Source of the DNA: an uncultured Odoribacter sp.
GTDB taxonomy: Bacteria; Bacteroidota; Bacteroidia; Bacteroidales; Marinifilaceae
Assembly: GCA_910578105.1 (NCBI GenBank)
Contig: CAJTPD010000009.1
Location: forward strand, 89,133-153,132
Length of the DNA: 64,000 bases
Direction of reading: 5' to 3'
The position numbers and the translations under genes are program-made. Shown piece by piece: positions 18,735-26,619 of this stretch. Under the pieces are notes generated by a model. The model saw only the letters and a program-made list of their open reading frames with translations. It was not told the DNA's origin and made no database searches. Within the stretch, counting starts at the first letter, position 1; each line of letters begins with the position of its first letter.

Positions 18735-19633
18735 TCCCCTGTTTGTTTTTTCACCCTTTTCAACAACCTGTCCCAACGGAATTCACCGCTTTCTTTATCC
18801 CGGGAACAGGTGATGCGGGTTACCACCCCGACAATAAATTCTTCCGGAACAAAACCCCAGTAACGGGAATCGTTTGAATTCAACACATGGTCTCCGCAAA
18901 AAAAATAGTAATTCCCCTGAAAGGTATAATGGTCTATCGGTTTTCCTCCCAAGGTCAGCTGACGTTGAGCGTTAACCCTGAGTTTTTCACCCGTCTCGTA
19001 CTCAATGACCAACCGATAGAGTTGAAAATTAACGGTATCAAGCCCCACCTGTCCCCCTTTCCGGGGCACATAAAGCGGTCCGAACTCCTTGATTGTCCAA
19101 CCGTAATGCCGGAAATCAAACGGGAACGCATGTATAACCGTATGGGCAATCAACGAATCCGGAGTTTCCGCCAAACGGCGTTGCTCCTCTTCAACCCCCA
19201 AAATTCCGGTATAGTTATTATTCTTAAAATACCCGTTCCGAATTTCTACCGTATCCCCCGGCAAACCGATACACCGTTTACCGTAAACGTAATTGATTTT
19301 AAATTCGATTTTATATTTTCTCCGGTTTATCGGGAAATTAAAAATCACGATATCATTGTGGTCAACTTTTCGAAACCCTCGGGTACGGTGGCATTCCAAC
19401 GGATCGCCATCCTTGAAATCCAGGCGGTCATAAATCCGGGCTCCGGCAATCAGCTTGTTGACAATGACGTAATCACCCGGTATCAGGGTTGGACGCATCG
19501 AATCAGTCGGTATCACGAACTGGTCCACCACATAGACCCGCATCGCTATAAAAAGACCGATTAACACTCCGAGCCCGATAAAGGTGTACATCACCCGTAA
19601 GACTATATCCCAGAAATCCAGCCTCTTTTTCAT
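18731..19633 (-). CDS. lepB: Signal peptidase I
   Basis: A type I signal peptidase of 300 residues, anchored by an N-terminal membrane segment (about 10-32). The catalytic Ser is in VIPTDSMRPTLIPGDYVIVNK and the general-base Lys in KRCIGLPGDTVEIRNG; box E is GDHVLNSNDSRYWGFVPEEFIVG. It cleaves signal peptides at the periplasmic face. ATG 19633 overlaps the stop of the upstream MauE-like gene by 4 bp; a start at 19693 would run inside that gene and is rejected. Its position in an operon headed by an exported peptide suggests dedicated processing. Confidence 0.93.
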   Translation of the reverse strand: MKKRLDFWDIVLRVMYTFIGLGVLIGLFIAMRVYVVDQFVIPTDSMRPTLIPGDYVIVNKLIAGARIYDRLDFKDGDPLECHRTRGFRKVDHNDIVIFNFPINRRKYKIEFKINYVYGKRCIGLPGDTVEIRNGYFKNNNYTGILGVEEEQRRLAETPDSLIAHTVIHAFPFDFRHYGWTIKEFGPLYVPRKGGQVGLDTVNFQLYRLVIEYETGEKLRVNAQRQLTLGGKPIDHYTFQGNYYFFCGDHVLNSNDSRYWGFVPEEFIVGVVTRITCSRDKESGEFRWDRLLKRVKKQTGE

Positions 19634-20658
19634 ACCCTTAACTTTTGGCGTCCATAGAACAGTCCTCCGAGCATAAGGAGCAACACACCCCAAAACATCC
19701 CGCTTTTCAACCGTTCCCTGCTTAGTTCTTCCCCGTATCCTCCCTCAAAACGATAAGGCGTGTATAATAAATTCCACTTGCCAACAATACGCTCATCCGC
19801 AAAAGCCACCACTCCGGCAGAAGTCCTCAATATCGATTTCAACACCACGTTATCCATCAAATAAACCGGAATATCATCATACCCCGGCACAGTAATCCCA
19901 TTCTTGGAAGTCGCGGCAAACAAATCAACCGTCCCGTTCCGGTAAGCCTCGTACAATGACGCTATTTTACTGCTCTTTTCCCGTGAAATTTCTTCTTTCA
20001 TCCCGAGCATATAAACCGGCCTTTTGCCGGCAAATACTTCCTCCGTCACATCATTAAAATCGGAATTATAAAAATGAACCGCACTCTCTGTCCCCATTTT
20101 CGTTCCCACATTATAGGGTAAAAAATCAAACGGCGGCAAATAGAAATAAGCATAAAGCGGCACGAAAAAAGCCATCACCAACACCCCGGCAGCCAACCCG
20201 ATCTGCCGGTAATTAAAACTCTTTTTATCTTGTCTGAAAACATTCCGTAAATGAAACCCGGCCACAACAAGCAAAACCATATTCTTTGCGAAAGTAGCCC
20301 CGTTGGAAAGATGGATTGCTTCGCCAAAACAGCCGCATTCATTTATACCACCATACGGGTCGGTATAAATCCAATAAGTCAGGATGGTGAATCCAACCAT
20401 AAAAGAAGTCACCGCCACAGCCGTAACCCTGCGCCACAATCGCAGCAGCAACAGCAACCCCAATGTCATCTCGGCAGCACAAAGCAACACCGCAAAGGAT
20501 ACAGAAAACACGCTCCAACCCGAAAGTTGAAACATCCTCAAATATTCTTCAATCTTATACGACAATCCCACCGGATCCACCGCCTTTACAAAACCGGACA
20601 CCACAAAAACCACCCCCAACAACACGTCCGACCATCTTTCCTTTACAAAGTTTTTCAT
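19630..20658 (-). CDS. MauE/DoxX-type redox-associated membrane protein
   Basis: The 342-residue protein has four N-terminal transmembrane helices typical of MauE/DoxX (VLLGVVFVVSGFVKAVDP; AAEMTLGLLLLLRLW), with a CGCF cysteine pair in NECGCFGEAIHLSNG. Two more membrane segments flank a region of about 120 residues that may be extracytoplasmic. MauE-like proteins work with thiol-disulfide systems. The neighbours are a DUF1573 protein and, further upstream, a six-cysteine NVEALA peptide, so a role in cysteine oxidation or reduction of exported substrates is a reasonable inference. It overlaps lepB by 4 bp. Confidence 0.8.
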   Translation of the reverse strand: MKNFVKERWSDVLLGVVFVVSGFVKAVDPVGLSYKIEEYLRMFQLSGWSVFSVSFAVLLCAAEMTLGLLLLLRLWRRVTAVAVTSFMVGFTILTYWIYTDPYGGINECGCFGEAIHLSNGATFAKNMVLLVVAGFHLRNVFRQDKKSFNYRQIGLAAGVLVMAFFVPLYAYFYLPPFDFLPYNVGTKMGTESAVHFYNSDFNDVTEEVFAGKRPVYMLGMKEEISREKSSKIASLYEAYRNGTVDLFAATSKNGITVPGYDDIPVYLMDNVVLKSILRTSAGVVAFADERIVGKWNLLYTPYRFEGGYGEELSRERLKSGMFWGVLLLMLGGLFYGRQKLRV

Positions 20659-20785
20659 CAGCTATATCAATTATCACAAGGTATAGAATTATTTGGTTTA
20701 CCCCATTTTCCTGTGGAAAAGAATCATAATGAATGTGTTACCACGATTCATTCGAGCATGCATAAAATATAATAAAAATATTTTT

Positions 20786-21232
20786 TCATTTTATAATATT
20801 TTTGCTAATAACATCAACCATCGCACTTATTTTATACAGCATGGTTGGAGTATTCAATTTTACCACAGTATTCAATTTATGTAAACCTAATTTATATTTT
20901 GTATTAAACATCATGACAATAACAGTTGAATCACCTGGTGGAACAACACTATCAATAGCATAGCATTTTGTACAACTACAGTCAGGATTTATATACCCAA
21001 TTTTCAAATCACTATCACCTATATTAACAAGTCTATAATAAAAATTCACAATAGTATCTTCCGGTATATTATTCGCTTTTTTTCTAATGTCAATAAATTT
21101 AACATCAGTAAGAGATATATCAGAGTCTTTTTTATCTTCTTTAGGAACAATACCTATTTGTATTGCAATAACTATCCAAATAATAAAAATGATTATCACA
21201 TATGTAATATATTCTTTCTTTACTATTTTCAT
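20786..21232 (-). CDS. DUF1573 domain protein, membrane-anchored
   Basis: This 148-residue protein has one N-terminal transmembrane segment (YVIIIFIIWIVIAIQIGIV) and an Ig-like DUF1573 domain recognisable from YRLVNIGDSDLKIGYINPDCSCTKC and VVPPGDSTVIVMMF. The CxCxxC cluster is richer in cysteine than the common CGC version. It should face the periplasm. Its start overlaps the stop of the beta-propeller lipoprotein by 4 bp, and MauE follows after 127 bp. Its function is not known. Confidence 0.82.
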   Translation of the reverse strand: MKIVKKEYITYVIIIFIIWIVIAIQIGIVPKEDKKDSDISLTDVKFIDIRKKANNIPEDTIVNFYYRLVNIGDSDLKIGYINPDCSCTKCYAIDSVVPPGDSTVIVMMFNTKYKLGLHKLNTVVKLNTPTMLYKISAMVDVISKNIIK

Positions 21233-22359
21233 AATCTGAATCTATATAAATAAAGTTTCTCTCTTTCCTCATCTGATATGATATAGGAATAATAGTAAGG
21301 ATTAATGAATCCCATAACTTTCAGTCCCTTCGGAACATCTACATCACCTATCAGTATCCCCTTTTGATAAATCTGTAGTCCATCAGACGACCGCTCTTTA
21401 CCTTTTTTATAAGAGCGGAAAAGTACATTTGTCTCATCTACATACTCCATCCAATTATAAAACCCTTTGGTATTCCGCTCCTTGCGATAATTTTGTCCAA
21501 CTTCCTGAGGTGTAAGAGTACTTACATAATTTAAATCCATATCACGCCCGGAAAAACCGAAACATTGTTTCATGCAAAATTCTTTATCATATACATAAAT
21601 CAAAGTATCTGCCTCATAAGTAAGATAGAAATTTCCCATACGGTCTATGTCAAAATTTACAGAAGAGAATACCGCTTTTCTATCCGAATCAGATTCATAA
21701 CTTTCCGGATACCCTATGGCAAGCAAACGCCCAAAATTTTCTTTTTTCAAATTAATCTCCTGAATATTCGCGTTATTTTCCAGATGAGTTTTCATTGTGG
21801 TTACAAAATTATATCGCGGATGTGCAAGGTGAACATTAAAAAAGACACACCCCTGAAAAGCCCTGCAAACAATATCATTATATCGTTGCGTATACGCCAT
21901 AGGGGATTGGTATATTTTGTTCGAATTCCAATTTGTAGAATAAATCAGTCTGAAATAATCTTTGAAAAAAAATTCTTTATCATACGAATGGTATCCACCA
22001 CTATGATCCAATAAAAAAAGCTCTTCTCCTACAAAAGCATGTGTTGCAATACGTCCAATCGTTGTTTCATTTTTAGCCCTTCCCTGACCTAAATAACGTC
22101 TTTGGAATTGCCCCAAACTATCAAACTGATATAAAGTACAAAAAAGTTTATCAAGAAGAAATATTTTTCCGGCATGAATATCACTCTCTATAACAAATGA
22201 GGTCGGCACACTATCTAAAAGAAGCGTATCTAATTTCAAATCATATACGACCTCGTCCTTTACAGAAAAAGGCTGTACAGAAAAATCTCTCTTACTTTCT
22301 TCTGTTTTACAACTATATATAACACAAGCAAGTAATATGAACACATTAAATATTTTCAT
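21229..22359 (-). CDS. 6-bladed beta-propeller lipoprotein (BF3164-like)
   Basis: The protein has 376 residues with a lipobox VIYSC at about 13-17 and repeated propeller motifs (GKIFLLDKLFCTLYQFDSLGQFQRRYLGQGRAKNE; GNFYLTYEADTLIYVYDKEF). Bacteroidales propeller lipoproteins of this kind are commonly found beside NVEALA peptides, as here, where the peptide gene lies 125 bp upstream. It is probably surface- or periplasm-located and may bind the peptide or another ligand. The next gene overlaps it by 4 bp. Confidence 0.82.
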   Translation of the reverse strand: MKIFNVFILLACVIYSCKTEESKRDFSVQPFSVKDEVVYDLKLDTLLLDSVPTSFVIESDIHAGKIFLLDKLFCTLYQFDSLGQFQRRYLGQGRAKNETTIGRIATHAFVGEELFLLDHSGGYHSYDKEFFFKDYFRLIYSTNWNSNKIYQSPMAYTQRYNDIVCRAFQGCVFFNVHLAHPRYNFVTTMKTHLENNANIQEINLKKENFGRLLAIGYPESYESDSDRKAVFSSVNFDIDRMGNFYLTYEADTLIYVYDKEFCMKQCFGFSGRDMDLNYVSTLTPQEVGQNYRKERNTKGFYNWMEYVDETNVLFRSYKKGKERSSDGLQIYQKGILIGDVDVPKGLKVMGFINPYYYSYIISDEEREKLYLYRFRL

Positions 22360-22440
22360 AATAATACAAAAACAAAACTCTACAACTTCAAATATTTCAA
22401 AATATTGTCAATTATAAACATATTCTTATAGAAAGAAAAT

Positions 22441-22476
22441 AATGTGATTGCCCAATAAATTATGGACAACCACATT
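22441..22476 (-). terminator. Possible attenuator hairpin between NVEALA and propeller genes
   Basis: AATGTGATTG (22441-22450) pairs with CAACCACATT (22467-22476) with one mismatch, and on the minus strand the hairpin is followed by ATTTTCTTTCT. It lies 8 bp after the NVEALA stop. Partial termination here would make more peptide than downstream protein. Confidence 0.45.
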
Positions 22477-22484
22477 ATTAAATG

Positions 22485-22751
22485 CTAATTACAGTTATTA
22501 TTATATTCCCAACATTTTACATTTACTCCACTAGCACACTTACTACTTCCATTATTATTTGTTGCGCAATTAGCATCAGACATCAATGCACAATAACAAT
22601 ATAAAATATCACCGCCTGATTCGTCTGCAGTTAAAGCTTCAACATCAGATAAGAACAAGGCAGCATTAACATCACTATTCGTTTTTGCGAATGTATAGAA
22701 CATACAAATTAATGATGCTACCATTACAATAATTAAGGTTATCCTTTTCAT
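22485..22751 (-). CDS. NVEALA-family exported peptide, six-cysteine type
   Basis: The 88-residue product has a basic start (MKRI), a hydrophobic signal segment (about 4-22), then SDVEALTADESGG, a variant of the NVEALA motif that gives the family its name. The C-terminal 40 residues contain six cysteines (YCYC, ANC, KC, KC, NC) and are Gly/Asn-rich. After signal cleavage this would be a small secreted peptide able to form three disulfides. It heads an operon that includes signal peptidase I and a MauE-type redox protein. The function of NVEALA peptides is not established. Confidence 0.85.
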   Translation of the reverse strand: MKRITLIIVMVASLICMFYTFAKTNSDVNAALFLSDVEALTADESGGDILYCYCALMSDANCATNNNGSSKCASGVNVKCWEYNNNCN

Positions 22752-23218
22752 ATTTTCTAATTTTTAATAATAACAAGTTTTCATCAAAACTGATGCAACT
22801 TTACTTTTTCTTGTTTTTATAACCAAAAGATTCTTCTTTTCGTTATTATTGTACACTTTTTTTTCGTGTAGTCCTTTCTATTCAACTTGATTCAAAATCT
22901 TGTTTCGATTAAGTCACGGATGGAGGGGCTACTTTTTTCATCCGTTCCGTTGGATTAGTTTCTACTTTCTATTCGCTTTCTTGCTTTTTTATCCATTGAA
23001 ATTTTCACATTTTTCTTCTATCATCTATTCCACCCACACAACACATCCTGTAAACTTGTATAAAAATGAATATATTTTCACCCCTAAACGAATAAAAAGG
23101 TTGCAATTCGGTTGCAAATTTCAACCGAAAACATTTTAGCGAAAAATAAGGGCTGCAACAATACGCGGATAGCTTTCATAGCAGACAGGATTCCGGCAAT
23201 CTGCAACACATCCTACCC
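22752..23218. other. Long leader/intergenic region upstream of the NVEALA operon
   Basis: This stretch of about 470 bp has no convincing gene. It contains a 7-bp inverted repeat (ACGGATG near 22916, CATCCGT near 22939) and the GGTTGCAA direct repeat described separately. A long untranslated leader for the NVEALA gene is possible; no TAnnTTTG box close to the start on the minus strand was found. Confidence 0.4.
23086..23117. promoter_or_regulatory. GGTTGCAA direct repeat, 11-bp period (candidate response-regulator site A)
   Basis: GGTTGCAA occurs at 23099-23106 and 23110-23117, one helical turn apart, preceded by AAACGAATAAAAA. The 21 bp 23086-23106 are identical to 29885-29905, where the same tandem motif lies between the second NVEALA gene and a histidine kinase gene. 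Tandem half-sites 10-11 bp apart are typical of OmpR-family regulators, and such a regulator is encoded at 31321. Confidence 0.6.
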
Positions 23219-23365
23219 ATGAAAGACATTGGACAGATAGAAAAGGAGAACATTATCATAGACCTGTTCAAAAGAGCCCAGAAACTGAAGGTTTCTTTTG
23301 GTTCTATCCTCATGTTTAATAAAGGGTATTTTTGCGGCTATCCGCACTTTTACCCTATAAAATAG
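23219..23365 (+). CDS. Small ORF, 48 residues, unknown (may be a gene remnant)
   Basis: From ATG 23219 a short frame encodes a polar protein starting MKDIGQIEKENIIIDLFKRA and ending at TAG 23363-23365. It has no signal peptide or membrane segment. It could be the N-terminus of a lost larger gene, as the following 150 bp hold only AT-rich sequence. No family was recognised. Confidence 0.3.
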   Translation: MKDIGQIEKENIIIDLFKRAQKLKVSFGSILMFNKGYFCGYPHFYPIK

Positions 23366-23509
23366 AAATAAATACCGACTAGTCATTTATCGTTATCCGA
23401 TATTTTGACGTTTTTTTGCAAAAACGAATAAAAAAATTGGCCTCTTTCTCACGCTATATCAACAACAAAAATTTGCAATCAAAAAGTTTCCTGTACAAGA
23501 TACTTTTCT

Positions 23510-23517
23510 TATCTTTG
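23510..23517 (+). promoter_or_regulatory. -7 box of the XRE-DUF3990-DUF3791 cassette
   Basis: TATCTTTG matches TAnnTTTG exactly and ends 4 bp before the ATG at 23522, so the transcript would be leaderless or nearly so. Confidence 0.65.
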
Positions 23518-23521
23518 TATT

Positions 23522-23950
23522 ATGAATACGAATTTGTATCAAATAGGAGAACTTTTGGCTCAGTGTCGAAAAAATAAAGGATTGACACAGGAAGAGGTAG
23601 GAGCAATGATTGGCGTCCGGAAAGCGATGGTCTCCAAAGTGGAAAATGGCTTGTGCGTCAATTTCAACACTGTCAACCGCATTGCGGAAGCATTGGGCGT
23701 CGAACCGGTAGTCGGACTCAAGTCCAAAAAGAAAGCGGACAAAAATCTGATCGATTATGTAATGACGGTGATTGTCGAGTTTGCCCGCCATCACGATCTG
23801 ACGATACGTGAGGCAAGCAATTACATCACTCGTTTCAAAGGCATCGATTTCCTCACCGAATTTTACGATGTGGAACACACGCTATCCTTTAATGACTGTG
23901 TGGACGACCTGACCGTCATCTGCCAAAACAACGGAGGAACGTTGCAATGA
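23522..23950 (+). CDS. XRE-family helix-turn-helix regulator of the DUF3990/DUF3791 cassette
   Basis: The 142-residue protein has an N-terminal XRE HTH (about 9-60: LAQCRKNKGLTQEEVGAMIGVRKAMVSKVENG) and a C-terminal helical region (IDYVMTVIVEFARHHDLTIREASNYI) resembling DUF3791, so it may be a fusion of the regulator with a DUF3791-like part. It overlaps the DUF3990 gene by 4 bp. It probably represses its own operon. Confidence 0.8.
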   Translation: MNTNLYQIGELLAQCRKNKGLTQEEVGAMIGVRKAMVSKVENGLCVNFNTVNRIAEALGVEPVVGLKSKKKADKNLIDYVMTVIVEFARHHDLTIREASNYITRFKGIDFLTEFYDVEHTLSFNDCVDDLTVICQNNGGTLQ

Positions 23951-24420
23951 TACTCTACCACGGATCGAATACAGCGATCAACGGCATTGACCTCGGCAAA
24001 TGCCGCCCCTATAAGGATTTCGGCAAAGGATTTTACCTTACCGATATCAGGGAGCAAGCCCAAAGGATGGCCACAAGAACGGCCCGGATGTACAGCGGAA
24101 ATCCGACTCTGACATTGTTTGAATTCGACCTTGGAGAAGCACAAGGAAACGGATTGAAAGTAAAAGTTTTTGACAAACCGGACCGGGAATGGGCACAGTT
24201 TGTCATGTCCAACCGCGACATGAACACCGCCCAGCCGTACCACGATTACGATATTGTCATCGGTCCCGTTGCCGATGATACCATTGCCCGCTTGTTGCGT
24301 TTATACACGGAGAATTTTATCAGCGAGGAACAGCTGCTGCACGAACTGATGTTCTCAAAAGTAACTTCGCAATATTTCTTTCACTCAGAGCCGGCAATTA
24401 AAATGCTGAAACGACTATGA
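23947..24420 (+). CDS. DUF3990 protein, ADP-ribosyltransferase-like
   Basis: The 157-residue protein begins ILYHGSN and has DFGKGFYLT about 30 residues later, then QAQRMA. This arrangement resembles the histidine and tyrosine motifs of the ADP-ribosyltransferase fold, with which DUF3990 has been associated. The target is unknown. It is translationally coupled on both sides (ATGA overlaps at 23947 and 24417), a toxin-antitoxin-like organisation widespread in Bacteroidales and Firmicutes. Whether it acts as a toxin is inference. Confidence 0.78.
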   Translation: MILYHGSNTAINGIDLGKCRPYKDFGKGFYLTDIREQAQRMATRTARMYSGNPTLTLFEFDLGEAQGNGLKVKVFDKPDREWAQFVMSNRDMNTAQPYHDYDIVIGPVADDTIARLLRLYTENFISEEQLLHELMFSKVTSQYFFHSEPAIKMLKRL

Positions 24421-24644
24421 ATACGAATACCGCAAAATTTCTCTTCGAAGGCATATCCGCCGATATCGTCCGTTATCTCGTGGAACGGAACGATATGGAT
24501 TTGCAGGAAGCCATCTCCACCTTCCACAACTCGGAAACATTCGCCAAATTAGAAGACTTTTCAACCGGCCTGTACATCGAAAGCCCGGCCTACGTCTACA
24601 ACCTGCTGATGTCAGAACTGAAAAACGGGAAGTTGGTACAATAG
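24417..24644 (+). CDS. DUF3791 family small protein
   Basis: The 75-residue all-helical protein (ISADIVRYLVERNDMDLQEAISTFHNSETFAKLEDFSTGLYIESPAYVYNLL) fits DUF3791, the usual partner of DUF3990. It overlaps the DUF3990 stop by 4 bp. If the pair is a toxin-antitoxin module, this or the XRE protein would be the antidote; the sequence does not decide. Confidence 0.75.
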   Translation: MNTNTAKFLFEGISADIVRYLVERNDMDLQEAISTFHNSETFAKLEDFSTGLYIESPAYVYNLLMSELKNGKLVQ

Positions 24645-24659
24645 TAAAAAATATCATCT

Positions 24660-25121
24660 TTACCGGAATGCTATTTTTATAATTATTTCATCTGAATTAT
24701 TAAAAACAGTATGGCTGTCTAAAAATTGCATGATATAACGATACAGCGGATTGAGTTCTTTTGTTTCATCGTATTGTTCTGCCTGATACTTGTTAAATAC
24801 AATATAAAAATAAGTTTCGTCAACACCTGCAATATAAAGATCCGAGGATTGATTGCAATTTATCCAACCGATTCCGTTGCGAGGATTCCTTTTATCGAGG
24901 AGGAAATTATATTCGATGGCATTATCACCGGCACATTTAAAATAGAAATGATTCCTGGTTTCATGAGCAAAGCTAAGTTGCTTGAAATAAGGAGCACGCA
25001 TATATGCTGCGATATCGTTATTTGCTGCATTAAAATAATAACGGGCCGGAATATTCTGGTCGCCAAAATCAATTTTGCAACGGGGAATTAGTGTATCCTG
25101 CCCCAATTGATAAAATATTTA
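24660..25121 (-). pseudogene. 6-bladed beta-propeller protein, C-terminal remnant
   Basis: About 150 residues match the last 40% of the neighbouring propeller lipoprotein: GQDTLIPRCKIDFGD corresponds to NDSLQPLCRMDFGK there, followed by a similar C-terminus (YIAGVDETYFYIVFNKY). There is no ATG and an in-frame stop lies at 25119-25121, so the signal peptide and first blades are missing. The XRE-DUF3990-DUF3791 cassette ends 16 bp away, suggesting that insertion or deletion here removed the rest. Confidence 0.7.
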
Positions 25122-25180
25122 AATACTATTATGGCTTTCATTATTTATATATTCATAACAAACAATATAGTGATATCAAA

Positions 25181-26236
25181 TCAGCGAACATAGAAGACAA
25201 TTACCGGTTGTTCTTGTGCAAATTCTTTATCGACTGACTCACTAAGGTATACACCTATTAATTCATTCCCGTGTTGCCATTGGGGAAAAAAAGGAACGCC
25301 ACAGCACTTGTCTTTGACTATCCCAAACACCGGTTTTCTCCCGGATAACGGTATGAAACCGTAATACCTCCGGAATTTATAAAAAAAACTGGGTATAAAC
25401 ATATCGGCCAACATAAATACATTTCCGGAAAAAGCATACGGCTCTTCAAAAAGATTTATATTATATCTACTCATATTCGACGGAATACTTAATTTACCAA
25501 AATCCATCCGGCAGAGCGGTTGCAAGGAATCATTATCCCATTTATACACAATATCGCCATAAGATTCAAAAACAAAAACATCCGATTCCTCATTCTTTAA
25601 AAAAGTTTTTCCTCCAGCCAAAACACTGTTAAAATTATCTCTTTTTTCAGGGAAAATAAAACTATTTACGTATTCCCCCTTACCACTTATATGGACAAAT
25701 TTGCCTTTTTCGGATGTCGGAGTTAGATTATACAACAAGAAACCGTTATCGAGAGCGATGAAATCAGATGCGGGAAAATCAAATTGCACACTTTCCACCG
25801 CATTCAATCCCTTATCAAATTTTATAATACGGGAAGCAGCCATGTCAAGCACATACAAATTCTCCGTATTCACAGACAATGCAACCGGATTAATATATTC
25901 ATTCGGCCCATGTCCCTTTTTAAAAACAGACGCCAAACACTGCCCGCTATTTTTATCAAAAGAATAGAGAGCCGAGGTCATTTCGTCCAGCAAAAAGATT
26001 GTATCACCTGTCACACAAACATCCTTTACCTGCCCTATAATCCGATTGGTATCCAACTGTAACGGCAACAGCTTCACATGGGAAAATATTCGTCCACATG
26101 AAAGCTCTCTACCATCAAAATTCTCAATGGAAAACACTGTCAAATTTTTCTGTTTGTTTTCTCCTTGCCTACAAGAAAAAAGTAAGAATAAAATTAAAAA
26201 TAAGAATATATTAATCACATTTAAACTCCCTATCAT
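25181..26236 (-). CDS. 6-bladed beta-propeller lipoprotein (BF3164-like)
   Basis: The 351-residue protein has a signal sequence with lipobox LLFSC near residue 22 and propeller repeats (VCVTGDTIFLLDEMTSALYSFDKNSGQCLASVFKKGHGPNEY; LYVLDMAASRIIKFDK). It is a paralogue of the products at 21229 and 28564. Its start overlaps the stop of the HipB-like regulator by 4 bp, an unusual partner. No NVEALA peptide lies next to it. It should be membrane-anchored outside the cytoplasm; the ligand is unknown. Confidence 0.82.
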   Translation of the reverse strand: MIGSLNVINIFLFLILFLLFSCRQGENKQKNLTVFSIENFDGRELSCGRIFSHVKLLPLQLDTNRIIGQVKDVCVTGDTIFLLDEMTSALYSFDKNSGQCLASVFKKGHGPNEYINPVALSVNTENLYVLDMAASRIIKFDKGLNAVESVQFDFPASDFIALDNGFLLYNLTPTSEKGKFVHISGKGEYVNSFIFPEKRDNFNSVLAGGKTFLKNEESDVFVFESYGDIVYKWDNDSLQPLCRMDFGKLSIPSNMSRYNINLFEEPYAFSGNVFMLADMFIPSFFYKFRRYYGFIPLSGRKPVFGIVKDKCCGVPFFPQWQHGNELIGVYLSESVDKEFAQEQPVIVFYVR

Positions 26237-26547
26237 AATTTGTTCCTCCTTACTCTTTTAGGTATCAGTTTCTCGATTTTCCGGAGTGCCATAGGCGGCA
26301 TTGGCAGTTCGGGCATGACCTCCCCGATTCGTTGCTCCAATCCGAGGACACGCAGTAGGGAGATAAAGTTGTTCAGCGTTAGGTTGCGGTTCACACCCTG
26401 CTCGAAATGACTGATGGTTGTCTGGCTTACGCCCGACCGTTCGGCTAATTCCTTTTGGCTCATGCGTGCCGCTAATCTGTAATCTTTCAACCGCTTTGCC
26501 AAAAGCAGCAGGATATCACTGTTCGTAATATATTCTGTATGTTCCAT
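26233..26547 (-). CDS. XRE/HipB-like helix-turn-helix protein without HipA
   Basis: The 104-residue protein has an XRE HTH at about 14-70 (KRLKDYRLAARMSQKELAERSGVSQTTISHFEQG) and a tail PMPPMALRKIEKLIPKRVR like the HipB components of Bacteroidales HipBA modules. The expected HipA kinase gene is not present. Instead a propeller lipoprotein gene follows with a 4-bp overlap. It may be an orphan antitoxin or may have been recruited as the regulator of this lipoprotein. Confidence 0.75.
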   Translation of the reverse strand: MEHTEYITNSDILLLLAKRLKDYRLAARMSQKELAERSGVSQTTISHFEQGVNRNLTLNNFISLLRVLGLEQRIGEVMPELPMPPMALRKIEKLIPKRVRRNKL

Positions 26548-26619
26548 GACAATTTATATATTGCTATTTATCTGCAAAAATAGCAACAACTATCCATATA
26601 TAGATATATATTACCTCTT

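Noticed and set aside
18735..18776. TTG start for the O-antigen-ligase-like protein
   Set aside because: ATG 18734 gives a proper membrane start and the ATGA overlap with lepB seen elsewhere in this operon.
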